Positions 21,649 to 31,078 are shown, numbered from the stretch's first letter. The stretch: DNA of 38,262 nt from Candidatus Dormiibacterota bacterium (GCA_027306595.1 DAHUZI010000064.1:1-38262), one strand, 5' to 3'. A program made the numbers and translations. The notes: a model not told the origin generated them from the sequence alone.

Positions 21649-23267
21649 CCGCCGGCGTCGTCCTCTATGACACGACCCTGCGCGACGGCATGCAGGGGTT
21701 CGGGCTCCAGCTCAGCGTCGACCAGAAGCTCGACCTGGCCCGGCGGCTCGACCGGCTCGGGATCCCGTACGTCGAGGGCGGGTGGCCGGGCGCCAATCCC
21801 CGCGACACCCAGCTCTTCGAGCGGCTGCGGCGGGCCCCCCTCCCGGCCGCCCGCCTGAGCGCCTTCGGAGCCACCTGCCGACCCGGGCTCGACCCCGGCG
21901 ACGACCCCGGGCTGCAGGCGACGGTGGACGCGGGCGCGCCGGTCGTGACCCTGGTCGGCAAGGCCTCCCGCTGGCAGGCGGAGACGGTGCTCGGCACCAG
22001 CGCCCAGGAGAACCTTCGGATGGTGGCGGCCAGCATCGGCTTCGCGGTGGCGCGCGGGCTCGAGGTCGTCTTCGACGCCGAGCACTTCTTCGACGGCTGG
22101 GGGGGCGAAGGCCGCGACCCCGGCTACGCGCTCGAGGTCCTGGAGGCGGCGGTCGCCGCCGGCGCGAGCTGGGTCGTCCTCTGCGACACGAACGGGGGCC
22201 AGCTGGTCCCGGCGATCGCCCTCGCGACGGCGGCCGCCCGGGAGCGGGCCGGGGACCGGGTCGGCATCCACTGTCACAACGACGCCGGGGTGGCGGTGGC
22301 CGCGTCGCTGGCGGCGGTGGAGGCGGGGGCGCGGATGGTGCAGGGCACCGTCAACGGCTGCGGCGAGCGATGCGGCAACACCGACCTGCTCGTGGTCGCC
22401 GCCAACGTCGAGTGCAAGCTCGGCCGGTCGGCGCTGCCGGCAGGACGGCTTGCCGAGCTGGTCCAGGTCTCCAGGGCCTTCGACGCCCTGGCGAACCAGG
22501 CCCCGATGCCGACCCGCCCCTACGTGGGGCCGGCCGCGTTCCTGCACAAGGGCGGCCTCCACGCCCAGGGCATGGCCCGCCATCCCCGCGCCTACCAGCA
22601 CATCGACCCGGTCCGGGTCGGCAACCGGTCGAGGACTGTGGTGTCGGACCAGAGCGGACGGAGCAACGTGGGGGCCAAGCTGCGCGAGCTGGGGCTCGCA
22701 GCGCTCGGCCCCGAGGCCCGGGGCCGGCTGGTCCAGCGGCTCAAGGGGCTGGAGGCCCAGGGCTGGGCCTTCGAGGACGCCGACGCGTCGTTCGAGCTCC
22801 TGGTCCGCCGGGAGCAGCCCGGCGACCGGGCCCCGTTCGCGCTCCGCGAGGTCCTAGTCGTGGCGCGCCAGGAGACTTCGGCCGACGGCCCGGCCCGGCA
22901 GTCGGTGGAGACCAGCGTCAAGCTGGAGGTGGCGGGCGCCCTCGTCCACACCGCGGCCGAGGGCTCGGGCCCGGTCGAGGCCCTCGACCTCGCCCTCCGC
23001 CGCGCCCTCGTCCCCCACTTCCCGCAGCTGGCCCAGGTCCAGCTCCTCGACTACCGGGTCCGGGTGATCGACGGCGACCGGGGCACCGGGGCCACGGTGC
23101 GGGTCGGGATCGACTCCAGCGACGGGAGCGGGCTGTGGACGACGGTGGGCTGCTCGAGCAACATCCTCCACGCCTCGGCCCTGGCCCTGGTGGACGGATA
23201 TGAATGGGCGGTCCGCCACCTTGGAACGGTGGCGAGCACCCCGCCGCAGTTGGGAGCGAGCGCATGA
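21645..23267 (+). CDS. cimA: (R)-citramalate synthase
   Basis: CimA condenses pyruvate with acetyl-CoA to citramalate, giving 2-oxobutyrate for isoleucine without threonine deaminase. The 540-residue protein has [39 protein letters not shown] and [10 protein letters not shown] in the barrel, typical of CimA rather than LeuA, plus [13 protein letters not shown] in the linker and a full C-terminal LeuA-dimer-type domain (about residues 395-530) that could bind isoleucine. ATG 21645 overlaps the leuB stop as ATGA, and its stop is overlapped by leuC. The pathway then needs LeuC, LeuD and LeuB, all beside it. Confidence 0.95.
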   Translation: MTAGVVLYDTTLRDGMQGFGLQLSVDQKLDLARRLDRLGIPYVEGGWPGANPRDTQLFERLRRAPLPAARLSAFGATCRPGLDPGDDPGLQATVDAGAPVVTLVGKASRWQAETVLGTSAQENLRMVAASIGFAVARGLEVVFDAEHFFDGWGGEGRDPGYALEVLEAAVAAGASWVVLCDTNGGQLVPAIALATAAARERAGDRVGIHCHNDAGVAVAASLAAVEAGARMVQGTVNGCGERCGNTDLLVVAANVECKLGRSALPAGRLAELVQVSRAFDALANQAPMPTRPYVGPAAFLHKGGLHAQGMARHPRAYQHIDPVRVGNRSRTVVSDQSGRSNVGAKLRELGLAALGPEARGRLVQRLKGLEAQGWAFEDADASFELLVRREQPGDRAPFALREVLVVARQETSADGPARQSVETSVKLEVAGALVHTAAEGSGPVEALDLALRRALVPHFPQLAQVQLLDYRVRVIDGDRGTGATVRVGIDSSDGSGLWTTVGCSSNILHASALALVDGYEWAVRHLGTVASTPPQLGASA

Positions 23268-24697
23268 GCGGTCGGACGGCTTACCAGAAGATCTGGGACG
23301 TCCACGTGGTGGCGGGCGACCCCCGCGCGCGGGCGCTCCTCTACATCGACGGCCATCTCGTCCACGAGGTCACCTCCCCCCAGGCGTTCAGCGGGCTGGC
23401 CGCGCACCAGCGGGCGGTCCGGCGCCCCGACCTGACGCTGGCGACGATGGACCACAACGTGCCGACCTGGGAGCGTAGCCGGCCGACCCCGGACCCGGTC
23501 GCCCGAGAGCAGCTCCGCCAGCTGGAGCAGAACTGCCAAGCCCATGGGATCCCCCTCTTCGACCTCCACCACCTGCGCCAGGGGATCGTCCACGTGATCG
23601 GCCCCGAGCTCGGGCTCTCGCAGCCGGGGATGACCATCGTGTGCGGCGACTCCCACACCTCGACCCACGGCGCCTTCGGCGCCCTCGCCTTCGGCATCGG
23701 CACCTCGGAGGTCGAGCAGGTCCTCGCGACCCAGTGCCTCTGGCAGGCGCCGGCCGCGACCCTGGAGGTGCGCGTCGACGGGACGCTGCCCCCGGGCGTG
23801 GCGCCCAAGGACGTCGCCCTCGGCATGATCGGCCGGATCGGCGTCGCTGGCGGCCAGGGGTCGGTGATCGAGTACACCGGCGCCGCGGTCCACCAGCTCT
23901 CGATGGAGGGGCGGATGACCCTCTGCAACATGTCGATCGAGGCCGGGGCCCGCGCCGGGCTCATCTCCCCCGACGAGACCACCGTCCGCTACCTCGAGGG
24001 CCGCCCGGCGGTCCCGGCGGGGGCGCGATTCGCCAAGGCCGCCGAACGCTGGCTGGGGTTCGCCACCGACCCCGGGGCGGCCTACGACCGGACCGTGCGG
24101 ATCGACGCCGCCGACCTCGTCCCCTACGTCACCTGGGGGACCAACCCCGCCATGGTCGTCCCGGTGACGGGCACGGTCCCGACCCTGGAGGCGATGGCCT
24201 CGGCGGCCGAGCGCGAGCAGGCCGAGCGCGCCCTCGCCTACATGGGCCTGACGGCGGGGATGCCGGTCACCGACATCGCCGTCGACCGGGTCTTCATCGG
24301 CTCCTGCACCAACAGCCGCCTGGAGGACCTGCGCCAGGCGGCGCAGATCGCGGCCGGCCATCACACCCACCCAGGGGTCCGGGCGATGGTGGTCCCCGGG
24401 TCGCAGACGGTCAAGCGCCAGGCGGAGGCGGAGGGGCTCGACCGGGTCTTCCGCGACGCCGGCTTCGAGTGGCGGGAGGCGGGCTGCTCGATGTGCCTGG
24501 GGATGAACCCCGACATCCTGGGCCCGGGCGAGCGCTGCGCCTCCACCTCCAACCGCAACTTCGAGGGCCGCCAGGGCGCCGGCGGCCGCACCCACCTCGT
24601 CAGCCCGGCGATGGCGGCCGCGGCCGCCCTCCACGGCCATTTCGTTGACGTCCGCGAGCTGGAGCCGGCCGAGCTGGCCGCCCCCGCCCCCGCCTGA
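23264..24697 (+). CDS. leuC: 3-isopropylmalate dehydratase, large subunit
   Basis: LeuC, with LeuD, isomerises 2- to 3-isopropylmalate, and probably citramalate. The 477-residue protein has the aconitase-type motifs [49 protein letters not shown] and the [10 protein letters not shown] pair, which together supply the three cysteines of the [4Fe-4S] cluster. ATG 23264 overlaps the cimA stop as ATGA. leuD follows after an eight-base gap. Confidence 0.97.
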   Translation: MSGRTAYQKIWDVHVVAGDPRARALLYIDGHLVHEVTSPQAFSGLAAHQRAVRRPDLTLATMDHNVPTWERSRPTPDPVAREQLRQLEQNCQAHGIPLFDLHHLRQGIVHVIGPELGLSQPGMTIVCGDSHTSTHGAFGALAFGIGTSEVEQVLATQCLWQAPAATLEVRVDGTLPPGVAPKDVALGMIGRIGVAGGQGSVIEYTGAAVHQLSMEGRMTLCNMSIEAGARAGLISPDETTVRYLEGRPAVPAGARFAKAAERWLGFATDPGAAYDRTVRIDAADLVPYVTWGTNPAMVVPVTGTVPTLEAMASAAEREQAERALAYMGLTAGMPVTDIAVDRVFIGSCTNSRLEDLRQAAQIAAGHHTHPGVRAMVVPGSQTVKRQAEAEGLDRVFRDAGFEWREAGCSMCLGMNPDILGPGERCASTSNRNFEGRQGAGGRTHLVSPAMAAAAALHGHFVDVRELEPAELAAPAPA

Positions 24698-24705
24698 GGT
24701 CTGCG

Positions 24706-26121
24706 ATGCAGCCCTTCACGACGCACGACGGCCTGGTCGCCGTCCTCCCCCGCGACGACGTCGACACCGACCAGATCATCCCCAAGCAGTACCTCGCCCG
24801 CACCGGCCGCAGCGGCTACGCCGACGGCTGCTTCGTCGCCTGGCGGTTGGACGCCCAGGGCGAGCCACGGGCCGACTTCCCCCTCAACCACCGCGCCTTT
24901 CAGGGGGCCACCGTGCTGGTCGCCGGTCGCAACTTCGGATGCGGCTCCTCCCGCGAGCACGCCGCCTGGGCGCTGCTGGACGCGGGCTACCGGGTGGTGG
25001 TGGCCAGCTCCTTCGGCGACATCTTCACCGTCAACGCCCTCCAGAACGGCCTGTTGCCGGTCGTGCTCCCGGCCGCGACGGCGGCGACCGTGATGGAGCG
25101 GGGCGACCGCCGCGACGGTTACCGCCTCACCGTCGATCTCGCCCAGGGCGAGGTCCGCGACGCGAGCGGCCTTCGGGCGCCGTTCGCCGTCGACCCCTTC
25201 TGGCGGACGTGCCTGCTCGAGGGTCGCGACCCGATCGAGATGGCGCTCGCCCACGGACCCGCGATCGCCGCCTACGAGGTCGAGCGCTCGCCGTTGCTCC
25301 CGCCGACGACCGGGCTCCAGGGCGGACCCGCCGCGCCCGCTGTGGGCGCGCCCGCCGCGGGCGCCGCTAGAGTCCACGGGCATGACCGTCCCCACGGGCA
25401 GGCGCGAGGCGGCCCCGATCGCCGCCGAAGCCGGGGCCCGGCACCCCACTCGACCGGGACGGCGCCCGAGGTGACCTTTGCGATCGCCTGCCGCTGCCGC
25501 GATGTGCCCGGGACCCTGGCACAGCTGGTGGCGGGCCTCGCCGCGTCCGGCGCCAACATCCGCGACGTCGCCCTCACCCGCGACGCCCCCGACACCGTGT
25601 CCCTCCACTTCGAGATCGACGACGGCCCCGACCCGCTCACGGTCGCGGTCGCGCTCGGGCGGGTGGCGACCGTGCTGGCGGTCGAGGAGGTGCCCACGCA
25701 GCGGACGATCTTCGGCAAGCGGGTCATCGTCATCGGCGGCGGCGCCCAGGTGGCGCTGGTCGCCCAGGGCGCGGTGAACGAGGCTGACCGCCACAACATT
25801 CGGGGCGAGCGGATCAGCGTCGACACCATCCCGCTCGTGGGCGAGGCGGAGATCGCGGCGGCCGTCCTGGCCGTCCGGCGCCTTCCCAGGGCCGAGATCC
25901 TGGTTCTGGCGGGCTCGCTGATGGGGGGCGCGATCACCCTGGCCGTGCGCGAGGTCCGCGCCCACGGCATCGTGGTCATCTCCCTCCACCAGGCCGGCTC
26001 GGTGGTGGAGGCGGTCGATCTGGTCGTGACCGACCCCATCCAGGCCGGGGTGATGGCGGTGATGGCGGTGGCGGGGACGGCCCGCTTCGACATCGCCCGC
26101 GTGCGCGGCCGCCGCTTCTGA
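24706..26121 (+). CDS. leuD: LeuD fused to an ACT domain and an uncharacterised conserved domain
   Basis: The 471-codon frame has no stop between the domains. Residues 1-205 are the 3-isopropylmalate dehydratase small subunit (DDVDTDQIIPKQYL; FGCGSSREHAAWAL), about the length of a complete LeuD. A Pro/Ala/Arg-rich linker runs to about 255. An ACT domain follows (about 256-330, RDVPGTLAQLVAGLAASGANI). Residues 335-471 hold a highly ordered domain (FGKRVIVIGGGAQVALVAQG; NIRGERISVDTIPLVGE; LVLAGSLMGG; GRRF at the end). From memory this resembles DUF5612-type ACT proteins of archaea; the function is unknown. A GTG at 25471 could start the ACT part alone. GAGGT lies upstream of ATG 24706. Confidence 0.85.
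   Translation: MQPFTTHDGLVAVLPRDDVDTDQIIPKQYLARTGRSGYADGCFVAWRLDAQGEPRADFPLNHRAFQGATVLVAGRNFGCGSSREHAAWALLDAGYRVVVASSFGDIFTVNALQNGLLPVVLPAATAATVMERGDRRDGYRLTVDLAQGEVRDASGLRAPFAVDPFWRTCLLEGRDPIEMALAHGPAIAAYEVERSPLLPPTTGLQGGPAAPAVGAPAAGAARVHGHDRPHGQARGGPDRRRSRGPAPHSTGTAPEVTFAIACRCRDVPGTLAQLVAGLAASGANIRDVALTRDAPDTVSLHFEIDDGPDPLTVAVALGRVATVLAVEEVPTQRTIFGKRVIVIGGGAQVALVAQGAVNEADRHNIRGERISVDTIPLVGEAEIAAAVLAVRRLPRAEILVLAGSLMGGAITLAVREVRAHGIVVISLHQAGSVVEAVDLVVTDPIQAGVMAVMAVAGTARFDIARVRGRRF
25368..25373 (+). promoter_or_regulatory. Putative internal -10 box (TAGAGT) in the LeuD linker
   Basis: TAGAGT fits TANNNT and sits eight bases before ATG 25382. No -35 is clear. It could drive the ACT-DUF part independently of the operon. 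Confidence 0.3.
25382..25474 (+). CDS. Putative short ORF inside the LeuD linker, overlapping the ACT-part start
   Basis: ATG 25382 opens a 30-codon frame, offset from leuD, that ends at TGA 25472-25474, overlapping GTG 25471 as GTGA. That GTG is in the leuD frame and starts exactly at the ACT domain. This repeats the hemA, rpmE and pyrG arrangement within a coding linker. It may be coincidence; translation is not shown. Confidence 0.3.
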   Translation: MTVPTGRREAAPIAAEAGARHPTRPGRRPR

Positions 26122-26295
26122 TCCCGCCCGCCGGGCTCCTCGGGATGGCCCAGGCCGCCGCCGCCATCACGTGACCGCCTCATCGCCCCCACGCGATGCG
26201 GGCGTGACAGCCAGCCACCAGACTCTGCCCTGGAGCGCCCGGACGCCGGTGGGACCGGCTGCGGGCGCCGTCCCGCCGCCGCAACGAGGACGATG

Positions 26296-27570
26296 ATGCC
26301 CGCTGCCGTGACCCGCAGCGCCGCTTGGGTGCCGGACGCCGAGGCGCTCGACCGCACCGACGCCGAGGAGCTGCTCGCCGAGCGAACCGTGGCCGACCGC
26401 CCGACCCGGGTCCTCATGGTCGGGATCGACCCGCCGCCGCCCCCGGCGGCGACGGCGGCGGTGATCCGCGGCGCCGCGACCCAGCTGGTCGGGGCGCGCG
26501 GGGTGGTCGCCGTGTGCCGCTGCGATTCAGTCCTCACCGCGCTGATCCTCGGGGGCGGGGGCGCGCAGCTCGGCCGGGTGAACGACCGGCGGACGGCCCA
26601 GGCCCTCGAGGTCGAGGTCGGCGCCCGGCTGAAGGCCGCCGGCCACGCCGCGTGCGGCGTCAGCGTCGTGGCCGGCTCCGAGGCGGCCCCGCTCGACGAC
26701 AAGCTCCGCCTGATGGTGCGGGCCCAGGTCGACACCTTGGGCGACCGGGCGGCCACCCTGGCGCGCAGCCGCGCCCACCTCCAGCTGGTCGCCAGCCTGC
26801 TCGAGGGCGAGCGGCTGCGGATCCTCTTCCAGCCGATCGTCCATCTCGATCGCCGGCAGATCGTCGGCTACGAGGCGCTCTGCCGGGGCCCTGTGGACCA
26901 CCCCCTGGAGACCCCCGGCCGGCTCTTCGACGCCGCCGAGCAGTCGGGGCTCCTCGGCGAGCTCCACTGGGAGCTGGTCTGGCTCGCCCGGCTTCGGGCC
27001 GGCGAGCGGTTCGGCCGCCCCGACCTCCTGCTCTTCATCAACGTCGAGCCGCGCGAGCTCGGCGACGCGCCGCCGCCACGCCGCCACGACTGGGACCACC
27101 CCGACCTCTGGCCGGAGCCCAAGATCGTGGCCGAGGTGACCGAGCGCCGGCCGATCGCCCACTTGACCGCCTTCCGCCGCCACATCGATCGCCACCGCCG
27201 GCGCGGCTACCGGTATGCCCTGGACGACGTGGGCTCGGGGTATGCGGGGCTGGGGACCCTCGCCCTCCTCACCCCCGAGTTCATCAAGGTCGACATGCAC
27301 CTCGTCCACGGCTGCGAGGCCGACCCGGTGCGGCGCTCGGTCGTCAGCGCCCTGGTCGACCTCGCCCGCAGCATCGGCGCCGCCGTCATCGCCGAGGGGA
27401 TCGAGACCCCCGGCCAGCTGCTGGCGCTCCGGCGCCTCGGCGTCGACCTCGGGCAGGGCTTCCTCCTCGCCCATCCCGCGGAGGCGCCCCCCCAGCTTGC
27501 GCCCGAGGCGGCCGCCGCCCTCGGCCAGGCGGGCGCGGCCGGGCCGCGGGCGATGGGACGGCCGGCATGA
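26296..27570 (+). CDS. Cyclic-di-GMP phosphodiesterase with EAL domain
   Basis: The 424-residue protein has a degenerate GGDEF-like or sensory N-terminal region (about 30-150) with no GGDEF motif, and an EAL domain (about 175-400). The catalytic set is intact: FQPIV, YEALCRG, NVEP, EVTER, LDDVGSGYAGL, KVDMHLV, AEGIET, GQGFLLAHP. It should cleave c-di-GMP to pGpG. GAGGA at 26286-26290 sits five bases from ATG 26296, favouring it over ATG 26293. The stop is overlapped by the histidine kinase start (ATGA), so the three genes form a signalling operon about 170 bases after leuD. Confidence 0.9.
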   Translation: MPAAVTRSAAWVPDAEALDRTDAEELLAERTVADRPTRVLMVGIDPPPPPAATAAVIRGAATQLVGARGVVAVCRCDSVLTALILGGGGAQLGRVNDRRTAQALEVEVGARLKAAGHAACGVSVVAGSEAAPLDDKLRLMVRAQVDTLGDRAATLARSRAHLQLVASLLEGERLRILFQPIVHLDRRQIVGYEALCRGPVDHPLETPGRLFDAAEQSGLLGELHWELVWLARLRAGERFGRPDLLLFINVEPRELGDAPPPRRHDWDHPDLWPEPKIVAEVTERRPIAHLTAFRRHIDRHRRRGYRYALDDVGSGYAGLGTLALLTPEFIKVDMHLVHGCEADPVRRSVVSALVDLARSIGAAVIAEGIETPGQLLALRRLGVDLGQGFLLAHPAEAPPQLAPEAAAALGQAGAAGPRAMGRPA

Positions 27571-29510
27571 GGCGCCTCGATCCCGCCCGCTGGGGATCGC
27601 GCGGCCAGGCCTCGCTGGGCCAGCGGCTCGCGGGCGGGCTCCTCCTCCTGGTCGGCGTCCTCGTCATCAACGTCGTCGCCGCGGTCCCCCAGCTCACGGC
27701 CATGCAGGGGGCGAGCCGCCAGCTCCAGAGCCGCGACCTGCCCCTCCAGACCACGACCGACAGCCTCCTCGCCCGCCTCCTCGACGCGCAGACGCAGATG
27801 GGCGCGGGCCTGGCCGCGGCCAACGCCGGCGCCCGGCCGGCGGTCGCCCGCGACCTGGCGGCGTCGAGGGCCCGGGTCGAGGCCCTGGCCCGCCTCGTTC
27901 GCGGGGATCCCGCGCTGGTGGCGGCGCTGGCGACCGTTCGCCGCCGGCTGGCGAGCTGGGAGCACGGATACGTCGACCCCGAGCTCGCCGCCCCCGCCGG
28001 CACCCCCATCAGCCAGCTCCTCGCCACGGTGCCGGCCGGCGACCGCCTCGTCCACGGGGTCGATGTCGCGGTCGCCCAGCTCCGGGGCGCGGCGGCGGCC
28101 CAGGTCACCGCCGACCTCGGCCAGGCCGCCTCGGCCCAGCTCCAGATCTTCATCCTCGTGCTCCTCACCTCCGTGATCGGGTGCGTGGTGGCCGCCACCC
28201 TGATCGCCGGCACCGCCCGCTCGGTCCTGCGGCCGCTGGCCGCCCTGCGGCAGATGGCGCGCGATCTCGGCGAGGACCGGCCGATCCGGCTGGAGCCCCC
28301 GAGCGGCACGCCCGAGCTCCGCGAGCTCCACGCCAACCTCACCGCGGCCGGGCTCCACCTCCAGGAGCAGCAGACGCGGCTGGCCGAGAGCAACGCCGAG
28401 CTCGCCCGGGCGGTGCAGGTGAAGAGCGAGTTCCTCGACACGATGAGCCACGAGCTCCGCACCCCCCTGAACGTGATCCTCGGCTTCTCCGAGCTGATCC
28501 GGACCGGGGCCGCGGGCGCGATCCCCGACACCGCCCAGGAGCACCTCGACCGGGTGATCCGCAACGGGCGGATCCTCCTCGGCCTGATCAGCGACATCCT
28601 CGACCTCAGCAAGCTCGAGGCGGGCCGGATGGAGGTGGGCTGCGCGGTCACCGCGGTCGACGCCATCGTCCGCCAGGTGGTGGAGGACAGCCGCTCCCTG
28701 GCCGATCGCAAGGCGCTCAGCCTGACGTTCCGGCCGCCGGCGGAGCCGGCCGCGGCCCTCGCCGACCCCAGGGCGCTCACCCAGGTCGTGACCAACCTCG
28801 TCGCCAACGCGGTCAAGTTCACCGAGGCCGGGGGGGTCGCCGTCGAGGTCCGGACCTCCCCGACCCTGGTCGAGGTCGACGTGGTCGACACCGGTCCGGG
28901 GATCCCCGACTCGGACCGGGAGCTGATCTTCGACGCGTTCCGCCGGGGCGACCAGCGGGTCCACGACGAGCTCGGCTCCACCGGGCTGGGCCTGGCGATC
29001 TCGCGCCGGCTCGTGGGGCTGATGGGGGGGCGGATCGCGCTCGAGAGCCAGCTTGGCGTGGGCAGCCGCTTCACCCTCCAGCTGCCGCTGGCCCGGGTGA
29101 GCCCAGCGCTTCGGGCGGGGCGGCAGGAGCAGCCCCTCATCCTCGGGATCGCCCAGGACCCCGAGGCCCTGGGCCGCTGGGAGACCCAGGCGACCGCGAC
29201 GGGGTTCGACTTCGTGGGGACCGCGGACGGGCCCACGGGGCTCCGCGCCGCGGCGACCCTGCGCCCGGCCGTGGTCCTGCTCCTCGCCGACCTCGACCGG
29301 GAGGGCGCGGAGCATCTCCTCGACCAGCTCCACAGCCAGCCCGACACGAGGGAGATCGCGGTGCTCCTCGTGACCAGCGGCGACCCCGCCGCGCTCCCGG
29401 CGCCGGCCGAGCCGGACGGCTTCCTGCGCCGCCCGGTGCCCGAGCCCAGCCTCCACACCGCGCTCCTCCAGCACCGGCGCCGGCGGGTGCGCGCAAGGGC
29501 CGCCTTGTGA
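27567..29510 (+). CDS. Membrane histidine kinase with C-terminal pseudo-receiver domain
   Basis: The 647-residue protein has TM1 (about 21-40), an extracellular helical sensor, TM2 (about 191-213), a HAMP-like segment and a short coiled coil. The phospho-His is in SHELRTPLN (about 295). The ATPase has NLVANAVKF (N), DTGPGI (G1), IFDAF (F) and GSTGLGLAI (G2). A further domain (about 523-640) has receiver-like alternation, but the acidic pocket reads ILGIAQDPE, and the conserved Lys is Arg (FLRRPV). It is therefore probably a pseudo-receiver. ATG 27567 overlaps the EAL stop; the response regulator start overlaps its stop. Confidence 0.93.
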   Translation: MRRLDPARWGSRGQASLGQRLAGGLLLLVGVLVINVVAAVPQLTAMQGASRQLQSRDLPLQTTTDSLLARLLDAQTQMGAGLAAANAGARPAVARDLAASRARVEALARLVRGDPALVAALATVRRRLASWEHGYVDPELAAPAGTPISQLLATVPAGDRLVHGVDVAVAQLRGAAAAQVTADLGQAASAQLQIFILVLLTSVIGCVVAATLIAGTARSVLRPLAALRQMARDLGEDRPIRLEPPSGTPELRELHANLTAAGLHLQEQQTRLAESNAELARAVQVKSEFLDTMSHELRTPLNVILGFSELIRTGAAGAIPDTAQEHLDRVIRNGRILLGLISDILDLSKLEAGRMEVGCAVTAVDAIVRQVVEDSRSLADRKALSLTFRPPAEPAAALADPRALTQVVTNLVANAVKFTEAGGVAVEVRTSPTLVEVDVVDTGPGIPDSDRELIFDAFRRGDQRVHDELGSTGLGLAISRRLVGLMGGRIALESQLGVGSRFTLQLPLARVSPALRAGRQEQPLILGIAQDPEALGRWETQATATGFDFVGTADGPTGLRAAATLRPAVVLLLADLDREGAEHLLDQLHSQPDTREIAVLLVTSGDPAALPAPAEPDGFLRRPVPEPSLHTALLQHRRRRVRARAAL

Positions 29511-29902
29511 GCCGGCCCCACGTCCTGCTCATCGAGGACTACCCCGACAACCGGGTCCTGGTTGCGGCCGTGCTCGGCGATGCCGGCTGGCGGGTGAGCG
29601 TGGCCGAGGACGCCCCCGGCTGCGATCGCCACCTGGCGGCTGGCCTCGAGCCCGACCTGTTCCTCATCGACCTCTCGCTCCCCGGGGAGGACGGCTGGAG
29701 CCTGGTCCGCCGGCTCCGTCAGGACCCCAGGTGGGACGGGCGGCCGATGGTGGCGCTGACCGCCCACGCCATGAACGGGGACGAGGGCCGGGGGCGGCGA
29801 GCGGGCTTCGACGGCTACCTCACCAAGCCGATCGACCTCGGCACCTTCCCCACGACCCTCGCACGCTGGCTGCGGGCCCCCGTCGAGCTGGGGGGGGCCT
29901 GA
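29507..29902 (+). CDS. Single-domain response regulator
   Basis: The 131-residue protein is a receiver with no output domain. Acidic pocket IEDYPDN, phospho-Asp in FLIDLSLPGEDGW (about 52), Thr in ALTAHAM, and Lys in YLTKPID (about 106) are intact. It is the likely phosphate acceptor of the neighbouring kinase and, lacking a DNA-binding domain, may act through protein contact, perhaps on the EAL enzyme. GTG 29507 overlaps the kinase stop as GTGA. Confidence 0.93.
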   Translation: MSRPHVLLIEDYPDNRVLVAAVLGDAGWRVSVAEDAPGCDRHLAAGLEPDLFLIDLSLPGEDGWSLVRRLRQDPRWDGRPMVALTAHAMNGDEGRGRRAGFDGYLTKPIDLGTFPTTLARWLRAPVELGGA

Positions 29903-29926
29903 GGCCGCGGTGGCTCCCCGCGACGC

Positions 29927-29943
29927 CGGGGCCTCGGGCCCCG
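29927..29943. terminator. Possible bidirectional hairpin between convergent genes
   Basis: CGGGGCC and GGCCCCG form a seven-base stem with a TCG loop, between the response regulator and the DUF917 gene, which converge here. No T-tract follows on either strand. Confidence 0.3.
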
Positions 29944-29980
29944 ACCGGCTGACCGCCGATCCCCTCCGGGCCGTCGCGCC

Positions 29981-31078
29981 TCACCGGGCCGTCCCCCCGG
30001 CCAACGCCTCCACCGGGACGTAGTCGAAGTCGTAGCCGAAGACCCGCGGCCCGACCAGCTCGAGGCCCCCGGCTGAGCGCCAGCGAGGATCGCAGGGCGC
30101 CCCGATCACGGTCACCCGGGAGCCGTAGCGGAGCTCCTCGGTCGTGATCGGCTCCGCGGTCTCGCGGTCGAGGATGATGATGAGGTCGGGGACGGCGGCG
30201 ACCACCTCGCCGTCGCGCACCGCGACCAGGTGCTCGTTCTGGAAGTCGACCCGCAGCCGGCTGCCGCTCCAGCGGTCGAGACCGTCGAGCGCGGCATGCC
30301 CCCTGGCGAAGCCGGTCTCGGTGCGGCGCCCGACGTCGACGACCCGGCCGTCGAAGAGGCGGTGGCCCCCGAGCCGGTCCGCCACCCTCTGGCAGGCGTC
30401 CTGGTGGCGGGCCCGTGACGCCACCACCAGCTGCCCGAGCTCCTGGCAGAGGCTGAGGGTGCCGGCCACCATCGTCTGGCGCAGCTGGCGCCCGTCCATG
30501 ACGTATGAGGAGAGCGCGGCGGTGCAGCCCATCTCGATCGTGATCGCCCGGGCGATCCGCTCGGTCCAGCGGTTGTCGGCGGCGGTGAGCACGACCGTGT
30601 TGCCCTGCTGGTCGGCGAGCGCCAGGGGCGTGGCCCTCACCCCGTAGATCGCCGGGATCGACATCTGGAGTTCGGGGAAGGCGCGGCCCATGGCGTCGGC
30701 GTCGACCAGCGGCCGGCCGAGGTGGGCGGCGACCACGAACGGGAGCAGCGAGTTGGACCCGCCCACCTCGCCGCAGACGACGTGGGTGAGGCGGCGACCG
30801 AGGTGCCCCTCCAGCGCCCGGAAGGCGTGCACGTGCTCGTCGCCGCTGGCGAGCTTCTCCACCCCGACCGTGGGGGCGCCCATCCCCCCGGCGTCGGCGG
30901 CGAGGGCGTCGTCCGGGACCTCCCCCAGGGGGACGAGCTCGACCGGCCCGTGCTCGCGGATCGCCCGCTCGGCGAGGAGCCGCCCGATGGTGGGGTTGCC
31001 GCCCCCGCCGGTCCCGAGGATGGCGGCGCCGCGGGCCACGTCCCGCAGCGCGTCCGCCCCGACCCGTCGTCCGGTCAT
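29981..31078 (-). CDS. DUF917-family protein
   Basis: The 365-residue protein has AAILGTGGGGNP at the N-terminus, DAGGMGAPTVGVEKL, ADAMGRAFPELQM and a C-terminal FDYVPVEAL, matching DUF917. In many genomes DUF917 genes adjoin hydantoinase or oxoprolinase-type genes, as here; their biochemical role is not settled. ATG 31078 overlaps the hydantoinase-like stop as ATGA, so the two proteins are made together. It is the last gene of the binding protein operon. Confidence 0.88.
   Translation of the reverse strand: MTGRRVGADALRDVARGAAILGTGGGGNPTIGRLLAERAIREHGPVELVPLGEVPDDALAADAGGMGAPTVGVEKLASGDEHVHAFRALEGHLGRRLTHVVCGEVGGSNSLLPFVVAAHLGRPLVDADAMGRAFPELQMSIPAIYGVRATPLALADQQGNTVVLTAADNRWTERIARAITIEMGCTAALSSYVMDGRQLRQTMVAGTLSLCQELGQLVVASRARHQDACQRVADRLGGHRLFDGRVVDVGRRTETGFARGHAALDGLDRWSGSRLRVDFQNEHLVAVRDGEVVAAVPDLIIILDRETAEPITTEELRYGSRVTVIGAPCDPRWRSAGGLELVGPRVFGYDFDYVPVEALAGGTAR

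Noticed and set aside
26204-26296. A 30-codon frame ending in ATGA at the EAL gene, as another micro-ORF
   Set aside because: No TANNNT box precedes its GTG, and the EAL gene has its own Shine-Dalgarno.
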